This document shows positions 27,302 to 40,504 of a DNA stretch of 64,000 nt, in pieces. The position numbers and the translations under genes were made by a program. The notes beneath the pieces are model-generated. The model was given only the letters and a program-made list of their open reading frames with translations. It made no database searches and had not been told where the DNA came from. Each line of letters opens with the position of its first letter. Position 1 is the stretch's first letter. Origin of the DNA: Massilia sp. YIM B02769 (GTDB taxonomy: Bacteria; Pseudomonadota; Gammaproteobacteria; Burkholderiales; Burkholderiaceae_D); contig NZ_JASNRC010000004.1 of the NCBI RefSeq assembly GCF_030411995.1, positions 157,823 to 221,822 on the forward strand, read 5' to 3'.

Positions 27302-29554
27302 ATGTCCAATCGTCAGGTTCGTTCGAACCTCACGCTGCTGGCTGCCGCCATCGGGGGTTCCTTCCCGTTCGGCGCACAGGCACAGGAAACACCAGCCGTC
27401 GAACAACAGCAAGGCCAGATCCAGGAAGTCCTCGTCACCGCGCAGCGCCGTATCGCGCCGGAATCGAAGACCCCGGTCGCCATGTCCGTCATCAGCGGCG
27501 CCCAGCTCGGCAAGGCCGGCCTCGACCGTCCATCCGACGTCGCCGCGCGCTTGCCCGGCGTGTACATGAACAACGCCGCCGACGGCCTGCGCATCACCAT
27601 CCGCGGCGTCAGCAATGCCGACGCCACCGACAAGGGCGAGCCCTCGGCCGCCTTCATGCTCGACGGCGTGTATATCGCCCGTCCGCATGCCCAGAACGGC
27701 GACTTCCTCGACGTCGACCGTGTCGAAGTGCTGCGCGGCCCGCAGGGCACCCTGTATGGCCGCAACACCACGGCCGGCGTCGTCAACGTGATCTCGAACA
27801 CGCCAGGCAAGACGCTTGAAGGCGCGGTCGGCCTTGAAGCCGGCACGTTCGGCGCGCGCAAAATCGACGGCATGCTGAACCTGCCGGTGAACGATGCGCT
27901 GGCCCTGCGCGCCGCGGTCAGCAGCAAGCGCCGCGACAGCGTCCTGCGCAATGCCCAGGGCACGCCGCATGAACTCGGCCTCGACCGCGACGACCGCTCG
28001 GCACGCCTGTCGGCCAGGCTCGACGTCAACGCCGACGCTTCGCTGCTCGTGCGCTACGACCGCACGGTCCAGCACGATAACAACGACGTCATCGTCCCCG
28101 ACACGAATTTCTACTCGGGCATCGAGACCGGCAAGCCGACCTGGCGCGACGCCTCCACGAAGGAACGCCTGACGAATGCCTTCGTGCCGCCGAACGCGGT
28201 GCCGGAACAGGGCCACAGCCGCCGCGATTCGCAAGGCCTGTCGGCGGAACTCAGCTGGAACCTGGGTCCGGCCACCCTGTATTACCTGGGTGCGCGGCGC
28301 GCATTCGACCACGATTTCCTGGTCAACTATTACTACCGCATCGTGCCCGGCTTCGCGCTCGGCGTGCGCCAGTATTTCGAGGGCGCCTACGACCAGGACT
28401 CGCACGAGCTGCGCATCGCGACAAAGGACACCGGCCGCGTCTCGGCCCAGGCCGGCGTCTACTGGTTCCGCGAAGACATGCGCCAGCTCGCGACCTTCCG
28501 CGACCTCGAACCGATCGCGCTGCCGCCGTATTACGTGTTCCCGACCGGCCCCACGGTCTCGAAGAGCCGCGCCGTGTTCGGCCAGGCCACCTGGCGCGTG
28601 CTGGACACGCTGCGCCTGACGGCCGGCGCCCGCACCACGCGCGACGACAAGTCGCGCGTTGGCTCGACCAACCTGCAGGCCGGCCCGGTGTTCGATGCCG
28701 CCACCGACCTGGCGATGCCAAACGCCGCCCGCCTGGAAAAGAGCAAGACCACCTGGCGCCTCGGCATCGACGCCGACCTGGACCCGTCGACCCTGGTGTA
28801 CGGCGTGCTGTCCACCGGCTATAAATCGGGCGGCTTCAACGACGGCTGCATGGCCGACTCCAGCGCCCTCGGCGTCGCCTGCCCGGCCGCCTTTGCCGTG
28901 CCGGCAGCGGCCCTGGTCTACCAGCCGGAAACCCTGAAGTCGGTCGAGCTGGGCCTGAAGACCCGCTTCTGGGCCAACCGCGCCAGCCTGAACCTGGCCG
29001 CCTACAAGTATGACTACACCAACCTGCAGCTGTCGGGCGTGGCCATGGTGCAGGGCGTGCCGCGCTACGTCACCAGCAATGCCGGCGTGGCCAGCGTCAA
29101 GGGCCTGGAAATCGAGGCGGCGGTCAAGCCGCTGGCCAGCGCCCGCCTGACGTCGACCCTGGCCTTCACCGATGCCCACTACGTCGACTACACCCCGGAC
29201 GGCATCCATTCCTGGGCCGGCTACAAGCTCGATCGTGCCCCGAGCGCGACCCTGACCCTGGGCTACGAACAGGGCTTCGGTGTCGGCAACGGCACGCTGA
29301 CGGCGGGCGCCTTTACGCGCAGCGCGCGCGCCTACGCCATCGGCATCCCGAGCCAGCTGCTGCGCTACCGGGTCCCGGGCCGTACCGAGACCGACCTGAG
29401 CCTGGGCTACCAGCAGCACGGCGCCCCCTGGAGCCTGCTGCTGCGCGTGCGCAACCTGCAGGACAAGGTCGAGCCGGTGAACATCGACAGCTTCGGCATG
29501 ACCGTGCCGAGCGAACCGCGCACCGTGTCGCTGCGCATGGATGTCCGCTTCTGA
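27302..29554 (+). CDS. TonB-dependent outer-membrane receptor
   Basis: A 750-residue receptor. Signal peptide ends near AQAQ; a TonB box-like EVLVTAQRR follows, then the plug domain (VAARLPGVYMNN, RGVSNADATDKGEPS, VEVLRGPQGTLYGRNTTAGVVNVIS) and a beta-barrel ending in an aromatic residue (SLRMDVRF). The wording of the plug (RGPQGTLYGRNTTAG) is that of receptors for siderophores and for organic compounds such as terpenoids and steroids. Start at 27302 follows AGGGGAATGC. It leads the coupled operon with CruF-like and MpaB-like genes; the cargo may be a hydrophobic isoprenoid-like compound (inference). Confidence 0.9.
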   Translation: MSNRQVRSNLTLLAAAIGGSFPFGAQAQETPAVEQQQGQIQEVLVTAQRRIAPESKTPVAMSVISGAQLGKAGLDRPSDVAARLPGVYMNNAADGLRITIRGVSNADATDKGEPSAAFMLDGVYIARPHAQNGDFLDVDRVEVLRGPQGTLYGRNTTAGVVNVISNTPGKTLEGAVGLEAGTFGARKIDGMLNLPVNDALALRAAVSSKRRDSVLRNAQGTPHELGLDRDDRSARLSARLDVNADASLLVRYDRTVQHDNNDVIVPDTNFYSGIETGKPTWRDASTKERLTNAFVPPNAVPEQGHSRRDSQGLSAELSWNLGPATLYYLGARRAFDHDFLVNYYYRIVPGFALGVRQYFEGAYDQDSHELRIATKDTGRVSAQAGVYWFREDMRQLATFRDLEPIALPPYYVFPTGPTVSKSRAVFGQATWRVLDTLRLTAGARTTRDDKSRVGSTNLQAGPVFDAATDLAMPNAARLEKSKTTWRLGIDADLDPSTLVYGVLSTGYKSGGFNDGCMADSSALGVACPAAFAVPAAALVYQPETLKSVELGLKTRFWANRASLNLAAYKYDYTNLQLSGVAMVQGVPRYVTSNAGVASVKGLEIEAAVKPLASARLTSTLAFTDAHYVDYTPDGIHSWAGYKLDRAPSATLTLGYEQGFGVGNGTLTAGAFTRSARAYAIGIPSQLLRYRVPGRTETDLSLGYQQHGAPWSLLLRVRNLQDKVEPVNIDSFGMTVPSEPRTVSLRMDVRF

Positions 29555-29593
29555 TAACAACACCTATATAACCAGCCAAGACGAGGAACGACC

Positions 29594-30469
29594 ATGAAGT
29601 CCATGCAACGCCATCTCCCCCGCATCACCTTCATCCTGCTGGCCCTGTTCCTCGTCGTGCTGCTCACGCGCGGCCTGGGCGAGACCACGCGCATGCTGAT
29701 CGTCGGCTCGCTGGCGATGTTCGCCTGCTGCTGGGCCAGCGCGATCCACCTGCTGGGCGCGCGCGCGGCCCTGCATTTCGTGCTGATCGCGGTGTCGCTC
29801 GGCTGGTTCGCCGAGCAGATGGGTTCCAGTTACGGCTGGTTCTTCGGCCATTACACCTACACCGAAGTGCTGGGCTGGCGCATCGGCGACGTGCCGATGG
29901 TGATCCCGCTGATGTGGTTCGCCCTGACCTACATCGCCTACGTGATCGCCAACCTGATGGTGTGGCAAACGCCGGTCGACGGCGTGGCGCCTCTCGGCCA
30001 GAGCATCGTGCAATCCTTCCTGGCCGCGATGATTGTCACCGCCTATGACCTCGGCGCCGACCCCTACATGGTGTTCACCCTGAAGGCCTGGATCATGGCC
30101 AAGACCGACGGCTGGTGGTTCGGCGAGACCCTGCAGGGCTTCGTCGGCTGGATGGCCGTGTCGTTCGTCATCATCTTCCTGTTCCGCCTGACGCTGCGCC
30201 GCCGTCCGCCGGTGGCCGCCGCCAGCGTCTCGCGCGCCCACACCGTCGTGCCGCTGGCGATCTACGGCGGCAACATGCTGTTCCAGGCCTGCCTCGGCAC
30301 CCCGGTCGAAACCCGCACCATCGCCCTGTTCGCGATGGGCATTCCGCTGCTGGCCGCCCTGTGCGGCTGGAGCCGCTGGCAGGCCCCGAGCATCGCCGCC
30401 GTGCCCGACGCCGCGGCCAGCCCGGTGGTTGCCGCCGCCCGCATGGCCGCCGTCGCACGGGAGGCATGA
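29594..30469 (+). CDS. CruF/DUF422-like carotenoid-biosynthesis-family membrane protein
   Basis: A 291-residue polytopic protein with about seven membrane helices. MGSSYGWFFGHYTYTEVLG, DVPMVIPLMWFALTYIAY, VTAYDLGADPYMV and WWFGETLQGFVGWM follow the conserved order of the DUF422 family, which includes the carotenoid 1,2-hydratase CruF and bisanhydrobacterioruberin hydratase. No other carotenoid gene is nearby, so the substrate is probably a different isoprenoid. Starts 39 nt after the receptor stop with a GAGGAA ribosome site; its stop overlaps the next start (ATGA). Confidence 0.75.
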   Translation: MKSMQRHLPRITFILLALFLVVLLTRGLGETTRMLIVGSLAMFACCWASAIHLLGARAALHFVLIAVSLGWFAEQMGSSYGWFFGHYTYTEVLGWRIGDVPMVIPLMWFALTYIAYVIANLMVWQTPVDGVAPLGQSIVQSFLAAMIVTAYDLGADPYMVFTLKAWIMAKTDGWWFGETLQGFVGWMAVSFVIIFLFRLTLRRRPPVAAASVSRAHTVVPLAIYGGNMLFQACLGTPVETRTIALFAMGIPLLAALCGWSRWQAPSIAAVPDAAASPVVAAARMAAVAREA

Positions 30470-31865
30470 TGGGGACCATGCACGATCCGGTCGTGAATGC
30501 CGATCCGCGCTACCGCGCCGACCCGCCGGCCGACAACACGGTCGCGCGCATCCTCGCCGGCCTCGATGGCGAGGCGCGCTACGACGCCATCGCGGTCGTG
30601 AATCGCGAGATCGCCGCCTGGACCACCAACGGCGTGCTGGACGGCTGGCGCGCCAGCCCCGCCACGCCGCCGCACATCGCCGCCGCGCTGGAAGACTTCG
30701 TGCACGCCGCGCGCGTGCTGCCCGACTGGGCCGACCCGGCGCGCATCGGCGCGGCGGAGGCGGTGTTCGTCGAGATGAGCATGCTGTCCTGCACCCTGCT
30801 GTTCTGCGCCAGCCTGCCCGAATGCTATGTGCCGGTCGACCTGGCCAGCGTGCTGCACACGGCCGGCCAGCTTGAACAGCACACCGACTACCGGGTGCGC
30901 TCGACCGCCGCCATGATCTTCCCGGTGATGCTGCGCGGCGGCCTCACCGCCGCGGACGGCGGCGGCGTCGCCCAGGTGCTGAAGGTGCGCCTGATCCACG
31001 CGACCATCCGCCACCTGATCATGCGCGGCAATCCGGCCGAGGTGATGGCCGGCGGCGAGCCCGGCGCCACCCAGGCCGAGCTAGCGCCCGACGGCCCCGG
31101 CCTGCACCGCGCCCTGTATGCGCGCGGCTGGAACGTGCCGCAGCACGGCCTGCCCATCAACCAGGAAGAGCTGGCCTATACCCTGCTGACCTTCCACTAC
31201 GTCTTCCTGCGCAGCCTGCGCCGCCTCGGCCTGGGCCTGACGGCGGCCGAAGAAGGCGCCTACCTGCACGGCTGGAACGTGGTCGGCCACCTGCTCGGCA
31301 TCGAGGAGCCGCTGCTGGTGCGCGACATGGACGCTGCCGAACGGCTGTTCGCTCGGCTGCAGGCGCGCGGCAGCGACGCCGCGAACGCCGGCGTGCTGCC
31401 CTACGGCGCGCCCGATCCGCGCCCGGCGCTGGCGAACGCCCTCATGCGGGCGATGCAGGACGAGATTCCGCTGCGCCTGCTGAAACCCTTCCCGACCCTG
31501 CTGACGCGCTTCCTGTGCGGCCGCCGCAATGCCCGCGAACTCGGCCTGATGGGTCCCGTGGCTATCGTCTCGCATGTGCTGTTCGTGGCGCTGATGGGCG
31601 CGGTGCGCGGCATCGACTTCCTGGTGCGCCTGCTGGTGCCGGGCTTCTCGATCTCGCGCCTGGTCTCGCGCGTGCTGGGCTACCGCCTGACCGTGAAGCT
31701 GCTGATGGACCAGACCCGTCCCCTGAAACTGCCCGAGGCCCTGCTGAACGGCGTCGGCGAGGCGGTGCAGGGCTGGCACCACGACCCGAAGGCGCCGGCC
31801 TGGATGAACCGCCTCGAACTGCGCCTGCGCCCCGTCGGCGCCTCCCCCACCTCACGCAAGGCCCC

Positions 31866-31869
<4 letters not shown>
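30466..31869 (+). CDS. Oxygenase MpaB/Lcp-family (DUF2236) protein
   Basis: A 467-residue protein of the DUF2236 family, which contains latex-clearing protein Lcp (haem b polyisoprene oxygenase) and fungal MpaB. The motif [13 protein letters not shown] carries H178, corresponding to the axial haem ligand in Lcp, and [13 protein letters not shown] upstream fits the preceding Arg-rich helix. [28 protein letters not shown] is also family-typical. No signal peptide. Start at 30466 overlaps the upstream stop; the next two ATGs (30469, 30478) are alternatives. Likely oxidises a hydrophobic substrate taken up by the receptor, by inference. Confidence 0.8.
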
Positions 31870-35338
<3,469 letters not shown>

Positions 35339-35342
<4 letters not shown>

Positions 35343-36244
35343 AGTCCGAGCCGCAAAAGGTCTTGATCGCCGACGACGACGCCATCAACCGCGACGTCCT
35401 GTGCGAACTGCTGCAGCCGGAATACACGGTGCTGCTGGCGAAGAACGGCGCCCAGGCGCTGGAACGCGCCGTGCGCCACGTGCCCGACCTGGTGCTGCTC
35501 GACGTGATGATGCCCGACATGAGCGGCTACGAAGTGCTGCGCCGCCTGCGCGCCACGCCGGCCACCGAGCACCTGTCGGTGATCTTCATCTCGGGCCTGG
35601 ACCGGCCCGAGGACGAAGCCGCGGGCCTGAAGATGGGCGCCTCGGACTACATCGCCAAGCCCTTCAACGCCACCGTGGTGCTGGCGCGCGTGGCCCTGCA
35701 CCTGCAGCTGGTGCGCCAGCGCCGCATGCTGGAGCACCTGGCGAACGTCGACGGCCTGACCGAGCTGGCCAACCGGCGCCGTTTCGACGAGGTGTACGCG
35801 GTGGAATGGCAGCGCGCCCGGCGCACCGGCGAGCAGCTGTCGCTGGCCCTGCTCGACATCGACTGCTTCAAGCAGTTCAACGATCTGTATGGCCACCCGG
35901 CCGGCGACCGCGCCCTGCGCGCCGTGGCGCGCGCCGCCGGCGCCCAGATGCGCCGCCGGGCCGACATGGCGGCGCGCTACGGCGGCGAGGAACTGGTGCT
36001 GCTGATGCCGGATACCGACGCGAAACAGGCGGAATACGTGGCGAATGCGATCCGCGAAGCGGTGGCGCTGAGCGCGATTGCGCATGCAGGGTCGACCGCC
36101 GCCGACTGGCTGACGGTCAGTATCGGCGGCGCCACTTTCCTTCCCGAGAGCGGGGAACCGGCGGCGGTCCTGTTCGAGGCGGCCGATGCGCATCTCTACA
36201 AGGCCAAGCAGGCGGGCCGCAACCGCGTGGTCTGGCGCGCATGA
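35339..36244 (+). CDS. Response regulator diguanylate cyclase (REC-GGDEF)
   Basis: A 301-residue protein: receiver domain with acidic cluster DDD (12-14), phospho-acceptor D55 ([13 protein letters not shown]) and K108, then a GGDEF domain with active-site GGEEL (215-219) and an intact inhibitory I-site RRAD (206-209) five residues before it. It should make c-di-GMP when phosphorylated, with product feedback. Coupled by ATGA to the hybrid kinase upstream. The c-di-GMP produced could act on any target, including the VpsR-like activator about 17 kb away (speculative). Confidence 0.94.
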
Positions 36245-36849
36245 GACAGCAAAAGCTGACGCTGAATCGGTCGATCAGTACGCACGCCCGGGTAGCGGCC
36301 GCGATCGGACGCGGCCTGGCGCGCGTCCGCTGGGCGGCGATGCCGCTGCTTCTGTGTACCTTGCCGGCCCATGCCACGCCTGCGCCGCCACCGGTACCGC
36401 CGGCACTGCGCGAAGCCAGGATGACGGTGACGGTCAAGCTCGTCGAGACACATAAGGGAGTGGTCAGCAAGATCACCGAGCTGTGTACGGTGAGCGGATC
36501 GATTCCGGTGTATGCCGATGACGGCGGCCCTGCTCTCTTCAAGGGCAGGGACATCGCGGGGTGCCGCATGCCCGCGAAAGGCAGGCAACTCGATGTGTCC
36601 GTATGGGGCGCGAAAGCCATCTCGGACAAGGCTGGTACCTATGCGACTGCGGGCGTGAGCGTGGTGCCGCCTGACGCCGTGCGACTCTGTTCCATGTGCG
36701 GGCCGCAACCGCTGGCCGATTCCAGGGCGGAAGTCCGGGTAAGCGGCACGCCCGCGTCGGTAAGCTTCGACCTGAACGTGAATCCTGTGTCCTTGCTGAA
36801 CGCGAAAGGAAGCGTCTGGCTGGAAGGCCATGTCGAGATTGTCGACTGA
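36241..36849 (+). CDS. Hypothetical exported protein
   Basis: A 202-residue protein of unknown family. A long positively charged N-terminus (about 33 residues) precedes a hydrophobic segment and LPAHATPAPPPVPP, which looks like a signal peptide with late cleavage. The mature part is beta-rich (ARMTVTVKLVETHKG, ITELCTVSGSIPVY) and has three or four cysteines, including CSMC. Its ATG overlaps the cyclase stop (ATGA), so it belongs to the same transcript, but a later internal methionine could be the true start (for example MPLLLCTLPAHA). Confidence 0.65.
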   Translation: MRQQKLTLNRSISTHARVAAAIGRGLARVRWAAMPLLLCTLPAHATPAPPPVPPALREARMTVTVKLVETHKGVVSKITELCTVSGSIPVYADDGGPALFKGRDIAGCRMPAKGRQLDVSVWGAKAISDKAGTYATAGVSVVPPDAVRLCSMCGPQPLADSRAEVRVSGTPASVSFDLNVNPVSLLNAKGSVWLEGHVEIVD

Positions 36850-36928
36850 TACGATTGCGTGCATGCCCCGGTGGAGTAAGGAGCGGCCAGGTTCGGCCAG
36901 AAGCGGACGTACACATCATTCCCTTACA

Positions 36929-37291
36929 ATGAAGATGATGCGAAAACTGAACATTCTGTTTCTTGTGCTGTGTTTTGCATCTTCCTCGACGGCATGCCAT
37001 TCATACGAACGGAGCATCACGCCCCAAGTCGGCATTCCTGCGAATTGTTTGGCGCCGCCATGGCCTAAAAGCAATGTCCGTTTTGGCGAGCCCCCGAGCA
37101 TTGATCTCGCACTGTTCATTGATCTTACGGGAGCAGTCTTAACGACAAGAATAGTCAAGTCGACGGGTGCACGGGAATTCGATAACGCCGCCCGCACAGC
37201 ACTTGCCCAGTGCCGATACCTTCCTCTATTGCATAATGGCAAGCCAGTACACGGCTGGGTACAGGTCCACTATCAGTGGAGTTTAGAGTAG
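36929..37291 (+). CDS. TonB-C-domain small exported protein
   Basis: A 120-residue protein with an N-terminal hydrophobic segment ending STAC, a weak lipobox, so possibly a lipoprotein. The rest matches a TonB C-terminal domain: VDLxxxGAV-like IDLTGAVLTTRIVKSTGAREFDNAARTAL, then YLPLLHNGKPVHGWVQVHY. It lacks a proline-rich spanning region, so it is not a full TonB; such short proteins are common orphan periplasmic domains. GC content is lower here than in neighbours. Stands 79 nt after the previous gene. Confidence 0.75.
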   Translation: MKMMRKLNILFLVLCFASSSTACHSYERSITPQVGIPANCLAPPWPKSNVRFGEPPSIDLALFIDLTGAVLTTRIVKSTGAREFDNAARTALAQCRYLPLLHNGKPVHGWVQVHYQWSLE

Positions 37292-37599
37292 GTTGCGTGC
37301 CTGCTTCGGCTGGGTTGCGGTCGATAGCGGAGGCTGCTTTATGACTGCCACTGTCAGAATCGTGGAGCGACCGTGTAGTGAGCTGCTTGATTTCAGCGGC
37401 TTTGACCGCCGTAGCGGCAATCGTCCACATCCCCTGCATCGAGACCGACACCTCGCTGCCCGTCAACCAGCTGCCGCTCCGAATCCGCTGCTTTTTTTCC
37501 CGCTTGAATACGGTTAAACCCAGCCCAAATAGCGGAACTGATCCACCTGTGACTATTGGATAGTTTCTAGCTATTTCTAACTGGTAATATGCGATCCGG
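37292..37599. other. Intergenic region, no gene recognised
   Basis: 308 bases between the TonB-C-domain gene and the 3' end of the MarR-like gene. Only short frames with no recognisable features are present. The right half is AT-richer (AACTGGTAATATGCG near 37580). No terminator with a T-run was identified. Confidence 0.5.
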
Positions 37600-37950
37600 C
37601 TAACCCTCGGTCGCCCGCACCATGCACTGCGACAGCCGGTCGAAATGAAGCAGCGCCGCTTGCGTGAGCTCGATGCGCTTGCGCCGCGTGTCTTCGGTAT
37701 CGGCCAGCATGATCCAGCCCTTCTCGCGCATCGACTTGAGCCGGTTGTGCACGGTGGCCGGGGCGCCGAGTTCGTTGTTGCCCATGACGTCGCGCACGCT
37801 GAGGCGCTGGTCGGTCTGGCCGGCACGCGCGATCAGCGCCAGGATGCGCTCTTCCAGCGGATCGAGCTCAGGCAGCGACGGCAGGCCGCGCAAGGCTTCG
37901 GTCAGCTGGAGAAAGCGCAAATAGATGTCGGCGGGGCGGGTTTTCTTCAT
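37600..37950 (-). CDS. MarR-type winged-helix transcriptional regulator
   Basis: A 116-residue regulator. After a helical N-terminus (YLRFLQLTEALRGLPSLPELD) comes a winged helix: PLEERILALIARAG, SVRDVMGNNELGAPATVHNRLKSMREKGWI, and the wing DTEDTRRKRIELTQ, with the DxRxK pattern of MarR proteins. Short for the family but complete. It is divergent from the membrane gene at 38053; the 102-bp spacer contains the palindrome AGTCCGGACT at 38025-38034, a possible operator. Confidence 0.82.
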   Translation of the reverse strand: MKKTRPADIYLRFLQLTEALRGLPSLPELDPLEERILALIARAGQTDQRLSVRDVMGNNELGAPATVHNRLKSMREKGWIMLADTEDTRRKRIELTQAALLHFDRLSQCMVRATEG

Positions 37951-38024
37951 CGGTTAGTGGTTACGAATGGCTGTCGGCGCTCGCAGGCGAGGGTCGCATG
38001 GCGAAGTGGCGTCCTGGTCCGGCC

Positions 38025-38034
38025 AGTCCGGACT
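38025..38034. promoter_or_regulatory. Palindrome AGTCCGGACT in divergent promoter region
   Basis: A perfect 10-bp palindrome within a longer imperfect dyad (TCCGGCCAGTCCGGA), between the MarR-like gene and the membrane gene and 19 nt before the latter's ATG. Operator role is a guess. Confidence 0.3.
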
Positions 38035-38052
38035 ATTTTACTGCACCAGGGT

Positions 38053-38604
38053 ATGAAACAGCTTCAATTGCACGCGCTGATGGTGGGCGCCACCATCGTG
38101 ATGTTCTGCGCCGCGCTCGCGGTCAACGAATTGCTCTTCCTCCGCTTCGAATTCGCAGCGGGCATCAACTGGATCTACCTGCCCGCCGGCGTGCGCCTGT
38201 TGTCGACCCTGCTGTTCGCCGAAGCCGGCTTCGTCGGCCTGTTCCTGGTCGGCTGGGCCGCCTGCAGCTTCCTGTTCTTCCCCGACGATCCGCTGCGCTC
38301 GGTGGCCGGCGGCTTCCTCGGCGCCTTTGCGCCCTACCTGGTCTACCTCATGATGCGGCACCGCTTCGGTTTGCAAGCCTCGCTGGCGAACCTCACGCCG
38401 GCCCGCCTGCTGTTCTGCGCCTTTGCGTACTCGATCGCCAGCCCCCTGCTGCACCACCTCTGGTTCGGCCTGGTCGAACACAAGCCCGACCTGCTGCGCA
38501 GCTTCGTGGCGATGGCGACCGGCGACTTCTGCGGCACGATCGTCGTGCTGTACGGCGCCAAGCTGGTGCTGGAACTGGTGGCGCCGCGCCGTCGCCCCGT
38601 GTAA
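38053..38604 (+). CDS. MASE1-like integral membrane protein
   Basis: A 183-residue protein with five or six hydrophobic helices and hardly any soluble part. GINWIYLPAGVRLLSTLLFAE and the following FLVGWAACSFLFF resemble the N-terminal half of MASE1 sensory membrane domains, but no kinase, GGDEF or EAL output follows. It may be a free-standing relative or a small transporter. It is divergent from the MarR-like regulator, which may control it. A ribosome site is weak (CCAGGG upstream). Confidence 0.7.
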   Translation: MKQLQLHALMVGATIVMFCAALAVNELLFLRFEFAAGINWIYLPAGVRLLSTLLFAEAGFVGLFLVGWAACSFLFFPDDPLRSVAGGFLGAFAPYLVYLMMRHRFGLQASLANLTPARLLFCAFAYSIASPLLHHLWFGLVEHKPDLLRSFVAMATGDFCGTIVVLYGAKLVLELVAPRRRPV

Positions 38605-38824
38605 CAGCACAGCGCCCACCCGGCGATTCGCGCAAATCGTACCAAAAATCAGATCGATAGCAAACCAGTTTCTGCTATGTAAAATTAATTTTTTATTTGA
38701 TCTGGTTTTTAGAGCGAAGTCTTCTATAATTCCCCGGCTGCAATATTTCAAAATAATAATGACGCTGGCGCTGGAGCAAGTGTTCGCTGCACGCTGCCTT
38801 GCCGGCGTCCCACCAGGGAAGACC
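38605..38824 (+). promoter_or_regulatory. AT-rich promoter region of the three-gene exported-protein operon
   Basis: A distinctly AT-rich stretch of about 120 bases (38640-38760) in a GC-rich setting. A perfect -10 box TATAAT lies at 38725-38730; the -35 is weak (CTGGTT or TGGTTT at 16-17 nt). The inverted pair AAACCAG / CTGGTTT brackets the centre. The gene's ribosome site AGGGAAG is at about 38815. Confidence 0.55.
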
Positions 38825-40504
38825 ATGAAGAAACGACTACTGACGATGGCACTCGCACTGGCCCTGGCGCCGGCAGTGGCCAAGGACTTCGAAGCAACGG
38901 GACGCGGCAGCGCCGCCATCGCGGCCGGCAATCCGCAGACGGTCAAGGCGCTGTCGCTGGCCGCCGCCAAGCAGCAGGCCCTGGTGGCCGGCATCAACAA
39001 GATCAATGGCCCGGACTCCGCCGCCGACCCGAAGGTGGCCGCCAAGCTGCCGAGCATCCTCGACCAGCTCGGCGACGAGCGCTTCGTCAACCGCCGCAGC
39101 CAGGCCGTCGGCGACGCTTTCGAAACCAGCGTCACCCTGCTGATGGACGACAAGGAGTTCCGCACCCTGCTGAGCGACGCCGGCATCGCCGCGAATACCA
39201 GCACCGCGCGCAGCTTCTCGGTGCTGGCCGTGATGGACGAATTCTTCACCACGCCGACCGACCTCAAGGCCCCGCTCGAGGAACTGGAAGAATTCAGCCA
39301 CGAAAAGGGCAGCTCGTTCAAGGACAAGTCGATCGCCAGCAGCTCGAACAAACGCGCGGCAAGCAGCGCCGCCAGCGCCAATTCGTCGGTCGACGCCAGG
39401 ATGGCCGCCTCCGGCAGGGAGAGCAGCTCGCACGACAGCCGCCTGGACGCCAGCAGCGCGGCTTCGATGTCGGGCGCCGCGCGCGATCCCTACGGCTCGG
39501 TGGCCGTGGCCGGCTCCGCTTCGAACAGCATCTCGGCGCGCGACAAGGGCGCCTCCAGCGCGCAGTACGCGGCATCGGGCTCGCTGAAGGCGGCCAGCGC
39601 CAGCAGCAGCGCATCGGCCAGCGCCAGCAGCAGTGCCTCGCTGTCGGCGAAGAACGTCGCCGCCGAGGAGCACGACAACGTCCACTATAAAAAGCTGGTG
39701 CGCTACCAGCCGCAGAACCGCGGCCCGGAAAAGACCAGCCTCACCTACAACGCCCTGAAGGGGCAGATGCAGGACTACGACCTGAAGGTGCTGGACAACG
39801 ATCTCTTCAAGAGCAAGTACTTCCAGAACAAGCCGGTCACCATCGAGCAGATGCAGCAAAGCGCCGACCTGGCGAAATACGTGGGCTTCGCGCGCAGCGA
39901 TGCAAAAGCCGACTTCTTCATGCTCGGCACGTCGGTCATCATCGACTCGGGCCGGAACGCGGCCAGCGGCGAATTCGTCTGCACCGGCGTGATGACCGTG
40001 AAGACCTTCTCGACCGCCAGCGGCGAGGACATCGCTTCCGAGACCACGTCGGAATCGGCGTCGGGCCAGAACCCGAACGACTGCGCCGCGAATGTGTCGA
40101 AGAAGCTGGCGGCCGTCGGCGGCCCGGCCGTGAGCGCGCGCATCGCCGAGTACTGGAAGCGCCGTAGCACCTACGGCCGCGAGTACATCATCACCCTGCA
40201 AGGCAAGGACCTGGGCGACGCCGCCACGCGCGGCCTGGCCAAAGCCATCAAGGCGATCGAAGGCGTGGAGAAATCGACCCTGCGCAGCCAGACCGACAAC
40301 GAGTACCAACTCGTCGTGGTCTACAAGGGCGAATCGCTGAAGGACGAGATCGACGACCGCCTGGACGCCCTGCCCGCCTTTGCCGCGCGCCGTTCGCGCG
40401 TGGAGAGCGACCAGATCACGATCTGCATGACGACCTGCGCCGCGCCAGCATCGGCATCGGCATCGGCATCGGCCGCACCTGCCGCCAAGGGCAAGAAGAA
40501 ATGA
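38825..40504 (+). CDS. Exported protein with LPP20-like N-terminus and Ser/Ala-rich centre
   Basis: A 559-residue exported protein of unknown function. Signal peptide ends near APAVA. Residues about 20-55 (FEATGRGSAAIAAGN, LSLAAAKQQALVAGINKI) resemble the start of LPP20/FlgT-type envelope proteins. Residues about 165-280 are Ser/Ala rich, low complexity, with repeats such as ASASSSASASASSSA; then a folded domain (about 285-440) with ADFFMLGTSVIIDSG and TGVMTVKTFSTASGE, a C-terminal domain and a final Ala/Ser/Lys-rich tail. First of three genes; stop overlaps the next start (ATGA). Confidence 0.75.
   Translation: MKKRLLTMALALALAPAVAKDFEATGRGSAAIAAGNPQTVKALSLAAAKQQALVAGINKINGPDSAADPKVAAKLPSILDQLGDERFVNRRSQAVGDAFETSVTLLMDDKEFRTLLSDAGIAANTSTARSFSVLAVMDEFFTTPTDLKAPLEELEEFSHEKGSSFKDKSIASSSNKRAASSAASANSSVDARMAASGRESSSHDSRLDASSAASMSGAARDPYGSVAVAGSASNSISARDKGASSAQYAASGSLKAASASSSASASASSSASLSAKNVAAEEHDNVHYKKLVRYQPQNRGPEKTSLTYNALKGQMQDYDLKVLDNDLFKSKYFQNKPVTIEQMQQSADLAKYVGFARSDAKADFFMLGTSVIIDSGRNAASGEFVCTGVMTVKTFSTASGEDIASETTSESASGQNPNDCAANVSKKLAAVGGPAVSARIAEYWKRRSTYGREYIITLQGKDLGDAATRGLAKAIKAIEGVEKSTLRSQTDNEYQLVVVYKGESLKDEIDDRLDALPAFAARRSRVESDQITICMTTCAAPASASASASAAPAAKGKKK

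Noticed and set aside
37293..37517. 74-codon frame after the TonB-C-domain gene
   Set aside because: No ribosome site, no motif, and it starts next to the previous stop by chance.
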